Below, piece after piece: positions 1 through 7,136 of a stretch of DNA of 64,000 nucleotides. The first letter of the stretch is position 1; every line of letters starts with the position of its first letter. Location: assembly GCF_014172375.1 (NCBI RefSeq), contig NZ_WNXD01000001.1, forward strand, positions 1,426,001 through 1,490,000. The letters are read 5' to 3'. The notes below the pieces were generated by a model, which saw nothing but the letters and a program-made list of their open reading frames with translations, ran no database searches and had not been told where the DNA came from. A program made the position numbers and the translations under genes. The stretch is from Pedobacter planticolens. GTDB lineage: Bacteria; Bacteroidota; Bacteroidia; Sphingobacteriales; Sphingobacteriaceae.

Positions 1-1284
1 GGCTCAGTAACGGAAATTTATAAAGAAAATGATAAAGCTTGGATAGATCCACAAGATAGTTTTGTGTGGTTAAATGGAAACAAAGAGTTTGTTTATCAAA
101 CCGAAAAAGATGGTTATACGCATTTATATCGCGTTAACAGAGATGGCAAAAAAGAAACATTAATTACCAAAGGCAACTATGATGTGATTAGCGTTAACTT
201 AATTGACGAGAAAAATAACACAGTTTATTTTATGGCTTCGCCAACAAATGCCACTCAAAAATACTTATACAAAACTAAATTAGATGGAAAAGGAAAGCTA
301 GAAATGGTAACTCCTTCTGTCCTACCTGGCACACATAGTTATTCAATTTCACCAAATGGCTTATACGCTCGCCATAGTTACAACAGCTCGGTGGTTGCTC
401 CAGTAACAGAGTGGATGAATTTTACGACCAATAATCCATTAACTATGGAAGGAAGTATAACGAACCAATTAGCTAAACAAACGCCGCCAAAAAACAAAGT
501 AGAATTCTTTAAAGTAACTACAGAAGATGGAGTTGAAATGGATGGTTGGATGAAAAAACCTGATAATTTCGATGCTACTAAAAAATATCCTGTTGTATTT
601 TACGTATATGGCGAACCTGCTTCACAAACTGCTGCAGATGTTTGGGGCGCTGGCAGAAACGGCTTATACGTTGGTGATATGGCTAAAGATGGCTACATCT
701 ATATTTCTATGGATAATCGTGGCGCTCCAGTTCCAAAAGGTGCAGCATGGAGAAAAGCGATTTACAAAAACATCGGTGTAATCAATATTCGCGATCAGGC
801 AATGGCTACTAAAAAATTATTGGCAACCTATTCATTTATGGATAAAGATCGCGTTGCAGTTCACGGCTGGAGCGGTGGCGGTTCATCAACCTTAAACTTA
901 TTATTCCAATATCCTGATATTTATAAAACTGGTATCGCTGTAGCGGCGGTTGCCAACCAATTAACTTACGATAATATTTATCAGGAGCGTTACATGGGCA
1001 CTCCTTTTCCTACCACAGAGGCCTATGTAAAAGGTTCTCCTATTACATATGCTAAAAATTTGGTTGGAAATCTATTGTACATTCATGGTACTGGAGACGA
1101 TAATGTTCATTATCAAAATGCAGAAATGTTGATTAACGAATTGGTTAAAAACAAAAAAGTATTCCAAATGATGAGCTATCCAAATCGTACACATGGTATT
1201 TTTGAAGGCGCAGGAACAAGTGAGCATTTAGCTTTAACTTATACTAAATTCTTAAAAGAATACTGTCCACCAGGAGCTAGATAG
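1..1284 (+). CDS. S9 family peptidase (dipeptidyl peptidase IV-like), 5' end cut by the window
   Basis: This is the C-terminal part of an exported serine peptidase that removes dipeptides from peptide N-termini in the periplasm. The frame is open from base 1, so the GTG at 64 is not the start. Numbered from codon 64, the end of the propeller domain comes first (to about residue 140). The alpha/beta hydrolase domain follows, with the nucleophile Ser270 in GWSGGG, an acid motif GDDN at 344-347 and His377 in RTHG. GWSGGG in place of the usual GWSYGG is a small deviation. A hairpin terminator follows directly. Family assignment is secure; the exact substrate is not known. Confidence 0.92.
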   Translation, partial: GSVTEIYKENDKAWIDPQDSFVWLNGNKEFVYQTEKDGYTHLYRVNRDGKKETLITKGNYDVISVNLIDEKNNTVYFMASPTNATQKYLYKTKLDGKGKLEMVTPSVLPGTHSYSISPNGLYARHSYNSSVVAPVTEWMNFTTNNPLTMEGSITNQLAKQTPPKNKVEFFKVTTEDGVEMDGWMKKPDNFDATKKYPVVFYVYGEPASQTAADVWGAGRNGLYVGDMAKDGYIYISMDNRGAPVPKGAAWRKAIYKNIGVINIRDQAMATKKLLATYSFMDKDRVAVHGWSGGGSSTLNLLFQYPDIYKTGIAVAAVANQLTYDNIYQERYMGTPFPTTEAYVKGSPITYAKNLVGNLLYIHGTGDDNVHYQNAEMLINELVKNKKVFQMMSYPNRTHGIFEGAGTSEHLALTYTKFLKEYCPPGAR

Positions 1285-1301
1285 TCCAAATTATAAAAAG
1301 C

Positions 1302-1338
1302 AAAAAACCTCAAGTATTTAATATTTGAGGTTTTTTTA
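1302..1338 (+). terminator. Rho-independent terminator after the S9 peptidase
   Basis: An inverted repeat of about 14 bp (AAACCTCAAGTATT and its complement) closes with a T-run, 18 bases after the stop codon. Because the left side is A-rich, it could also act on the opposite strand. Confidence 0.8.
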
Positions 1339-1646
1339 TTTGAAAAGCAATTTCAGTATTTCATTTGATACTTCACTCCTGCCCTCGCTCCAATCTTTTT
1401 GGCATTGTCATGCTGAGCTTGTCGAAGCATCTGCAACAAAAAGTATTTCCGCTAAGTCAGGTTTAAATTATGCAAGTCTTTGCTACTAGTTGTGGTTTCC
1501 TTGCACAAGCTTTAGTTAAATAGCCCAGATTGAAGCGATATACTTTTTAGATGTCATCCTGAGCGTAGTCGAAGGACAATCTAAAAAGATTTAGCGAAAA
1601 GCTGGATTACCTTTAACCATTACAATAAAATTGCGCTTCAAAAAAA
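1339..1646. repeat. Intergenic region with two TGTCAT-CTGAG repeat copies
   Basis: No gene is visible between the terminator and the convergent DUF3307 gene. Two degenerate copies of one repeat lie at 1406-1436 and 1552-1578; both begin TGTCAT, continue CTGAGC and contain GTCGAAG. The second copy is enclosed by complementary arms (CTTTTTAGAT at 1543-1552 and its complement at 1579-1588), so it would form a long hairpin in RNA. A similar core occurs in inverse orientation at 39135-39158. Confidence 0.6.
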
Positions 1647-2348
1647 TTACAAATTGATATTCATAACAGTCATGGCTACAATTAACGCAATACCGAAGCT
1701 CAATAAAGTACCAATAAGCACATATTCGGTGAGTTTAATATCGTGTGCTTCTTTTAAATCCCCAAACCTAAAAATAGATTTTGCAGCTAATAAAAACCCA
1801 ACGGCTTCGAAATGATGCGTGCATACAAAAAGATAAATAAGCAAACGCTCTAAAATACCAATGAATTTTCCGGCATCTTGTAATGAACTTGATGCTTTGC
1901 TAGGAATCCATTTAGCAATAATTACTCTGATAAATATGGCAGCTGGAGATATTAAAAATAAAGCACCGAGCAAGAATAACCAAAATTGTGCGTTTTCTAA
2001 AAAGTTTAGGCTAATTGCTGGCTGATAGAAATAGTTCCAACAGCTTACAATTACTACAATGTGAAGAAATTGATCAACAAAAAACCAAATTCGTTTCGTT
2101 TTTTCCTTTTGGAAAAGGAGTTTAATCACATCTATTATACCATGAAATAAACCAACTACGAGCGCTATTTTCCAAGAATTTAAGGAAAGGAAAATCAAAA
2201 ATATTAATAAAATATGAATGGCAATATGCAAATAAAGCTTATCCGATTTTAGCTTCTTTTTTTCCTTTTCTGCTACCCAAGAGTTAGGTTGAAGAAAGAA
2301 ATCACCCAATACATGAGCTAATAAAAGTTTAAGCAAAACGATTTCCAT
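1647..2348 (-). CDS. DUF3307 family membrane protein
   Basis: A 233-residue integral membrane protein of unknown function. The N-terminus carries the family signature HVLGDFFLQP (residues 12-21), and hydrophobic stretches near 42-60, 63-80, 88-108, 120-145 and 205-230 suggest about five or six membrane segments. A basic loop (EKEKKKLKSDK) follows the signature. The ATG directly abuts the stop codon of the upstream satD-like gene, so the two are co-transcribed and probably translationally coupled. In my recollection of Bacteroidota genomes the two families are often paired, which suggests the cytosolic protein controls or works with this membrane protein. Biochemical role unknown. Confidence 0.85.
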   Translation of the reverse strand: MEIVLLKLLLAHVLGDFFLQPNSWVAEKEKKKLKSDKLYLHIAIHILLIFLIFLSLNSWKIALVVGLFHGIIDVIKLLFQKEKTKRIWFFVDQFLHIVVIVSCWNYFYQPAISLNFLENAQFWLFLLGALFLISPAAIFIRVIIAKWIPSKASSSLQDAGKFIGILERLLIYLFVCTHHFEAVGFLLAAKSIFRFGDLKEAHDIKLTEYVLIGTLLSFGIALIVAMTVMNINL

Positions 2349-2960
2349 TTATTTTTTAATTAGTTTACTAATTTGGTTGCTGTATTTACTTTCTAGTTCC
2401 ATTATTTCTGTAAAATGTGCTCTTTTTAAAGCCTCACTTACCGACGATTGACTTCTACCAGATATTTTTGCAATCTTATCTTGGTTAGTGTTTTGATTTT
2501 CAATGGCATATTTAACCATTTCTGCAGAAATTTGCCCCCAACTATCCATGGCAATTAATGCCAATCGAATAGAGAGATTTATATCTTCATCGTACTTTGG
2601 CCAAGGCGTTTTAATAGCCATATTTACCTTACTTAATTTGAGCGCATCAAAAGCAGATCCAGAGTTAATAAACACCTCTCCGTTAGCCTCACTCACCTTT
2701 TCAGCGCTAATGCTTTTTTTACCAATACCAATTCCTATCCTAACATCTGCCTTTTTCAAGGTTTTAATACATGCCTTAATATAAATGGCATTTAACAAGG
2801 CATCTTTAGCATTTAATTCTACTTGAAAACTATCCCCTCTAAAGATTTCCCACTTAACATTTTTACCAAATAAGCCTTCCAAAGCGCTTTTTAGTGTATT
2901 AATCCATTCTTCTGGCAATGCCCTAGAATTAATTATATCTCCTGTTAGTACAGCTATCAT
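2349..2960 (-). CDS. SatD family protein (putative DNA-binding regulator)
   Basis: A 203-residue soluble protein of the SatD family, named after a gene in a Streptococcus mutans secretion and acid-tolerance locus; its molecular function is not established. The N-terminal domain has conserved short motifs (TGDII at 6-10, RGDSFQ at 41-46, a GIGIG stretch near 76-80). Residues about 160-181 (QDKIAKISGRSQSSVSEALK) look like a helix-turn-helix with a recognition helix around SQSSVSEALK. The gene is first in a two-gene unit with DUF3307, with no gap between stop and start. Three palindromes at a 28-bp period lie just upstream and are the natural candidate binding sites. Autoregulation is an inference. 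Confidence 0.82.
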   Translation of the reverse strand: MIAVLTGDIINSRALPEEWINTLKSALEGLFGKNVKWEIFRGDSFQVELNAKDALLNAIYIKACIKTLKKADVRIGIGIGKKSISAEKVSEANGEVFINSGSAFDALKLSKVNMAIKTPWPKYDEDINLSIRLALIAMDSWGQISAEMVKYAIENQNTNQDKIAKISGRSQSSVSEALKRAHFTEIMELESKYSNQISKLIKK

Positions 2961-2968
2961 TTTACTAA

Positions 2969-3044
2969 TATCAGGTAAATACCCGATATTTCCAATTATC
3001 GGCTAATTACCCGATATTTCACTTTATCGGTTAATTAGCCGATA
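2969..3044. promoter_or_regulatory. Triple 20-bp palindromic operator upstream of satD
   Basis: Three near-identical 20-bp dyad-symmetric sites occupy 2969-2988 (TATCAGGTAAATACCCGATA), 2997-3016 (TATCGGCTAATTACCCGATA) and 3025-3044 (TATCGGTTAATTAGCCGATA). The starts are exactly 28 bp apart and separated by 8-bp AT-rich spacers. The consensus is TATCGG-N-TAATTA-N-CCGATA. The array ends 9 bp upstream of the satD start codon, covering where the promoter or leader must be. This is the layout expected of a repressor or cooperative autoregulator with a dyad target. The binding protein is not shown by sequence; SatD, with its helix-turn-helix, is the nearest candidate. Confidence 0.75.
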
Positions 3045-3076
3045 ATTTTTCAAGAATATCATGGGATAATCCAAAA

Positions 3077-3787
3077 TTAAAAACCAATACTTAAGCCAAT
3101 TGCAAGGTTAAAAGCACCTGTACTTTGCTTCACTTCTTGTTCTACTGGTGCATCAGCTGGGTAGCTATAAGTTGAAAATTTTGGTTGGGCGCCATTATAG
3201 TCTCCACCCAATTTTAAAGCCATTCTATTGTCTAAACTATATTTAAATGCCATTCCTAATGAATAAGTAAATGAATTTACTGATGTAGACTCTTGAGAAG
3301 AATTGAAAGATCCCATACCAGGAATAAAAACATTAACATCTATTTTAGGTGATGAAGTTGATTGCAGCCCTGCTAAAGCTCTTACTTCAAAGTTTAATTT
3401 TTCATTTTTTGTAAGAGGAACTGTATGAAATATGCCGGCCATGATAGATCCTGTTTTCCATGCAGTAGTTTTCATACTTAAACTTGCACCTGTGCCATCT
3501 GGAACAGCATATGCGCTTAAAGCATTTTCGTCAACACTATGAAGACGACCTTGTAAACTTACTATTCCGCCAAAATATTTAGAAAATGTATAACTATAAT
3601 CAATACCTAAAAAACCTCCAATCTTGGCTAAACCTGAGTTTTCATTTGATATATCTTTATCTCCAAAATCTCCCAATGGGAAACTTGGTCCTATAGAAAT
3701 ACCTATAGCAGATTTTTTGGTTATTGTTTGTGCATTTACATTAAAATACAAGAACGTGATTAGGCCCAGTAATAAAGTTTTCTTCAT
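3077..3787 (-). CDS. Outer-membrane beta-barrel protein (porin-like)
   Basis: A 236-residue exported protein with a clear signal peptide (residues 1-19, ending NVNAQ). The mature part is made of alternating amphipathic strands rich in Gly, Ser and aromatic residues (for example GISIGPSFPLGDFG, YSLGMAFKYSLDNRMALKLGGDY), and the chain ends in FNLAIGLSIGF with a terminal Phe as in outer-membrane barrels. It resembles the small eight-stranded beta-barrel (OmpX/OprF N-domain, PorT-like) families annotated widely in Bacteroidota. It appears monocistronic: a strong AT-rich hairpin separates it from the gene upstream. Ligand or role cannot be told. Confidence 0.8.
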   Translation of the reverse strand: MKKTLLLGLITFLYFNVNAQTITKKSAIGISIGPSFPLGDFGDKDISNENSGLAKIGGFLGIDYSYTFSKYFGGIVSLQGRLHSVDENALSAYAVPDGTGASLSMKTTAWKTGSIMAGIFHTVPLTKNEKLNFEVRALAGLQSTSSPKIDVNVFIPGMGSFNSSQESTSVNSFTYSLGMAFKYSLDNRMALKLGGDYNGAQPKFSTYSYPADAPVEQEVKQSTGAFNLAIGLSIGF

Positions 3788-3833
3788 AAGAATTTGAGTA
3801 AATATCTGATTTTATCTATGTCTAAAATAACAA

Positions 3834-3882
3834 CTATTATCTATAATTAAAAATTTAGTTGGTTTTTAATTATAGATAATAG
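3834..3882. other. Perfect 20-bp inverted repeat with 9-base loop
   Basis: The arms 3834-3853 and 3863-3882 are exact reverse complements around a 9-base loop. The stem is nearly all A/T (only two G-C pairs). It lies in the 154-bp gap between the 3' end of the ferritin-like gene and the start of the outer-membrane protein gene, both on the minus strand. It may terminate the five-gene operon or form a leader structure for the barrel gene; no long T-run follows on the minus strand, so neither role is certain. Confidence 0.6.
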
Positions 3883-3941
3883 CGTAAAAATTAGCAGTTT
3901 AAGGGTGCCACAGAGAGGTGGGAAATAAATCGAAAAACAAA

Positions 3942-4553
3942 TTAAGCTGAAACCTCTTTTCCAAGCCCAATTATCCAATTATCAAACATCTCTTGTTCAA
4001 TTTTGATAATTTCATTGGCGTGTTTTTCCCATTCTGGAGAAAATTCTTTTAGTTGATTTAGCATTTCTTCTAAATGCCCCTCTTCTTCCAAAATAATTGA
4101 TTTTACGGTTACACGGCTTTCTTTTGCACTCAAAATATCTTGGTAAATTGGGTATAATTCATCTGCTCTAACTTCAATAGCGTAGGTTACAAATAGGTAG
4201 GCAGCGAATTTTAAATCATATCCTGATAGGTTAAACTGATTTTTTAAGTACCTACATACCTGAACATCTAAAGTATTTAAATAAAACTTAGTATGGTTTG
4301 GTGCTAGTAATTCTGCATTGCTATATGTCTTGCAAAAGTTTTCGTCGAGCTTTGCTAATTGCTTTTTTAAGTAATATGCATGGCGATGTTCTTCTGCTGC
4401 GTGTTTTAAAATAAGCAGAGTTACTTCTTCTTTATGTTCTGCTGCTGATATCTTTTTCGCACCTGCATTTTCCATATAAGACAGGGTATTTAACCATTTG
4501 GAATGCAGAACATTATCGTTAACTATATTTTCTAAAATTGAGGATAAGTGCAT
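3942..4553 (-). CDS. Ferritin-like di-iron protein coupled to bioA
   Basis: A 203-residue all-helical protein with no signal peptide. It shows the four-helix di-iron ligand pattern: Glu28, then E55-x-x-H58, then Glu127, then E157-x-x-H160, in the order and with roughly the spacing seen in rubrerythrin/ferritin-like carboxylate oxidases. The start codon is one base after the stop codon of bioA, so the two are translationally coupled. I do not recognise a named family. Function is inferred only from the ligand pattern: an O2- or peroxide-using di-iron enzyme, or a metal-binding helper. The context makes a link to biotin synthesis worth testing, but the upstream genes of the unit are unrelated to biotin. 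Confidence 0.6.
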   Translation of the reverse strand: MHLSSILENIVNDNVLHSKWLNTLSYMENAGAKKISAAEHKEEVTLLILKHAAEEHRHAYYLKKQLAKLDENFCKTYSNAELLAPNHTKFYLNTLDVQVCRYLKNQFNLSGYDLKFAAYLFVTYAIEVRADELYPIYQDILSAKESRVTVKSIILEEEGHLEEMLNQLKEFSPEWEKHANEIIKIEQEMFDNWIIGLGKEVSA

Positions 4554-4554
4554 A

Positions 4555-5823
4555 TTATATTTCTTCTAAAGCTTGTTGAATTGTTTGGTAAATGTACGTC
4601 AAATCATCATTAGAAATGATATACGGTGGCAATATGTAAATAATATTTCCTAATGGCCTAAGAATAATCCCCCTAGTTAAAAAGTAGTTATAAAGCTGAT
4701 CTCTCAATCCGCTTAAATAAGAAGTATCGTTTCCTGTTTCCCACTCTAAAGCTATAATAGTTCCGGTTTGTCTAATGTTTCTAACTTTTGGATGGTTTTT
4801 AATTTGATTAAAGAATTGCTTGTGCTGTTCTTCAACTCTTTTAATATTAGCTAAAGTTTCAGCCGCTAACAAAATATCTAAACTTGCTAAAGATGCTACG
4901 CAAGATATTGGGTTTGCTGTAAATGAATGACCATGATACAAGGTTTTCAACTTATCATCGCTTAAAAAAGCTTCGAAAATTTTCTGATTACAGCTCGTAA
5001 CCCCTAAAGGCATGGTGCCGCCTGTTAAGCCCTTACTTAAACAAAAAATATCTGGGTGATTAATTAGCTGTTCGCAAGCAAAATAAGTTCCTGTGCGCCC
5101 AAAACCCGTCATTACTTCATCAGCAATAGTTAGTACATTGTTATCTATACAAGTTTTTAACAATTGATCTAAATACTTGGCCGCGTACATTTGCATGCCG
5201 CCAGCGCCTAAAATTAAAGGTTCAAAGATGAAACAAGCCAGTTGAGAAGAAAGATTTGAGATTTGAGATTTAAGGCTAACTATATTTTTCTCGTTTGGTA
5301 AATCGATAAACTCAACATCAAACAGCAAATCATTAAATGGATTAGTAAAAATACTTCTCCCGCTAACAGACATGGCGCCAAATGTATCTCCATGGTAGGC
5401 GTCTTTAAATGCTAAAACTTTCTTTTTATGGAGATTTCCAGAATTATTCCAATACTGCAAACACATTTTAAGGGCAACTTCTACCGCTGTAGAACCATTA
5501 TCAGTATAGAATATTTTTTCTTGTTTACCTGGTAATAAAGGCAATAATCGCTCTGCAAGCAAAACAGCTGGCTCATGTGTAAAACCAGCAAAAATTACGT
5601 GTTCTAATGTTGTTAATTGTGCAGAAACCTTTTCTGCAATGTGCGGATGTGCATGACCGTGAATATTTACCCACCATGATGAAACTGCATCAATATACTT
5701 TTTCCCATCCTCATCAAATAAATAAACGCCTTCTCCCCTAACAATGGGAATAGGCATTTGGGCATTTTTCATTTGTGTATAAGGATGCCAGATTACTTTT
5801 TTATCTCTTTCTACTAAACTCAT
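4555..5823 (-). CDS. bioA: Adenosylmethionine-8-amino-7-oxononanoate aminotransferase
   Basis: A PLP-dependent class III aminotransferase that converts KAPA to 7,8-diaminopelargonate in biotin synthesis, with S-adenosylmethionine as amino donor. Diagnostic features are HPYTQM at 13-18, SSWWVNIHGH around 48-57, the phosphate-binding DNGSTAVEVALK at 108-119, ADEVMTGFGRTG at 234-245 and the PLP lysine Lys264 in SKGLTGG. The length of 422 is normal. Its start overlaps the upstream CPBP gene by 4 bp. Residues 184-195 (LKSQISNLSSQL) are encoded by DNA matching an intergenic repeat (TTTGAGATTTGAGATTT), so a repeat seems to have expanded a surface loop. No other biotin gene lies in the window. Confidence 0.95.
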   Translation of the reverse strand: MSLVERDKKVIWHPYTQMKNAQMPIPIVRGEGVYLFDEDGKKYIDAVSSWWVNIHGHAHPHIAEKVSAQLTTLEHVIFAGFTHEPAVLLAERLLPLLPGKQEKIFYTDNGSTAVEVALKMCLQYWNNSGNLHKKKVLAFKDAYHGDTFGAMSVSGRSIFTNPFNDLLFDVEFIDLPNEKNIVSLKSQISNLSSQLACFIFEPLILGAGGMQMYAAKYLDQLLKTCIDNNVLTIADEVMTGFGRTGTYFACEQLINHPDIFCLSKGLTGGTMPLGVTSCNQKIFEAFLSDDKLKTLYHGHSFTANPISCVASLASLDILLAAETLANIKRVEEQHKQFFNQIKNHPKVRNIRQTGTIIALEWETGNDTSYLSGLRDQLYNYFLTRGIILRPLGNIIYILPPYIISNDDLTYIYQTIQQALEEI

Positions 5824-6698
5824 TCTATAGCGGTTTCTTCCTCAAATTCTTCTTCAAAAACAGTTTCCATTGGCTTTATTTTATAGCGAACTAATAGCCA
5901 AATTATTAAAATTGATATTATAATTGTGCAAAATATAGAACCTTCAATACCAAAAACACCACCAGAAAGAAAGCTTTGACCAACTGGCTTGGCGAATAAT
6001 ACACCTGGCGTATCAATACCACTAACTTTGTAACCTAAAAGGATTCCTTGTGTAAAATTCCAACCAAAATGGATACCAATTGCCCAACTTACATTTCGTT
6101 TTTGCAAGGTATAAGTGGAAAATAATGCACCTGCTAAAGCGATATTCAGCATTGCTAGTGCATTAAAACCTGGATTTGCTAAATGTACCAATCCGAATAA
6201 TACACTGTTTAAAATAATGGTTATACTAATTGGATATCGCTCTGCAAAAGTAAATAAAGGAAATGTTCTAAACATTAATTCTTCAAACAGCGCAACAATG
6301 ATAAAATATAGCAAATAACCAAAAAACAGAAGTGCGCTGATTTTAGATATAGAAAATATGACGTTACCATTTAACAACAACATACCGCCACACAACATAA
6401 TAAGCACAAAACCAATTAAACTTCCTTTTAAAAAACTAGAAAATGATTTTTCTTTTAGCACGAATACAGTTCTAAAATCTACTGTCGGAAAAACTTTAAA
6501 AATCATTAAAAGTGCGCCCAAAACTGCCACTACAGTAGATCCTTCTAAAAGTAAATCAGCTAATAAAGATTTTTTATCAATAGAAATGAAGTCAAATTGA
6601 GCAATTATTCCAAAAGGCAATAAGCAAAGGAAAATAAAAATTACAAAAAGGATAACCTTAGAAATTGGAGTTAAATAGTATAAAATCTTCTCTCCCAT
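5820..6698 (-). CDS. CPBP family intramembrane glutamic endopeptidase
   Basis: A 292-residue polytopic membrane protein of the CAAX-protease/bacteriocin-processing (CPBP) family. The three conserved motifs are present: EExxxR at Glu139-Glu140-Arg144 in FEELMFR, His172 in GLVHLANPG, and HFGWNF with His210 and Asn214. Hydrophobic segments occupy roughly 12-35, 50-70, 88-108, 118-138, 157-175, 182-196, 203-222 and 250-275. The C-terminal tail is acidic (EEEFEEETAIE). It overlaps bioA by 4 bp and abuts the NUDIX gene with no gap. Its substrate is unknown; nothing in the context points to a bacteriocin. Confidence 0.88.
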   Translation of the reverse strand: MGEKILYYLTPISKVILFVIFIFLCLLPFGIIAQFDFISIDKKSLLADLLLEGSTVVAVLGALLMIFKVFPTVDFRTVFVLKEKSFSSFLKGSLIGFVLIMLCGGMLLLNGNVIFSISKISALLFFGYLLYFIIVALFEELMFRTFPLFTFAERYPISITIILNSVLFGLVHLANPGFNALAMLNIALAGALFSTYTLQKRNVSWAIGIHFGWNFTQGILLGYKVSGIDTPGVLFAKPVGQSFLSGGVFGIEGSIFCTIIISILIIWLLVRYKIKPMETVFEEEFEEETAIE

Positions 6699-7136
6699 CT
6701 ATGTATTTGATTTTTTTAAAAGTTTTACTACTGTTTTATCTGTTTTAAAAGTAACATCATTCTCGCTTAACTCATTAATATTTACCCATCTAAAAGATTG
6801 ATTTATATCCTCATCAAAGTCGAAAACCCTTGTTTTAAATGGTAGTTGTAAAGGTTGTGTTGCTGCAACCAAATAATAAATACTAATTACTTGACTATCA
6901 TTAAAAGAAGATTTCTCGTAAAAATCAGTAGTATAAAAATGACCAGTTACTTCAATTTCTGCATTGCATTCTTCTATAAATTCACGTTTAAGCGCATCAA
7001 TTAAGCCTTCGCCTAATTCCAATCCTCCACCAGGAAATTTGGTGAAGTTTTGACCGTACTCATGTTCATCGCTTAATAAAACTTCGTTTTTGACATTAAT
7101 AAGCAATCCGTAAACTCTTACATTAAAATAACTCAT
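6699..7136 (-). CDS. NUDIX hydrolase
   Basis: A 145-residue cytosolic pyrophosphohydrolase. The NUDIX box runs from Gly37 to about residue 59 with Glu43, Arg51-Glu52 and Glu55-Glu56 in place, so it should be an active Mg-dependent enzyme. The final glycine of the consensus is Cys57. The preceding NFTKFPGGGLE stretch is typical. The gene overlaps the CDF transporter by 4 bp (ATGA-type junction) and is followed by the CPBP gene without a gap. The substrate (nucleoside diphosphate derivative, dinucleotide or oxidised nucleotide) cannot be told from the sequence. Confidence 0.88.
   Translation of the reverse strand: MSYFNVRVYGLLINVKNEVLLSDEHEYGQNFTKFPGGGLELGEGLIDALKREFIEECNAEIEVTGHFYTTDFYEKSSFNDSQVISIYYLVAATQPLQLPFKTRVFDFDEDINQSFRWVNINELSENDVTFKTDKTVVKLLKKSNT

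Noticed and set aside
2969..3044. Evenly spaced repeats considered as a CRISPR array
   Set aside because: Only three units, 8-bp spacers of similar sequence and strong dyad symmetry; no cas genes. An operator array explains it better.
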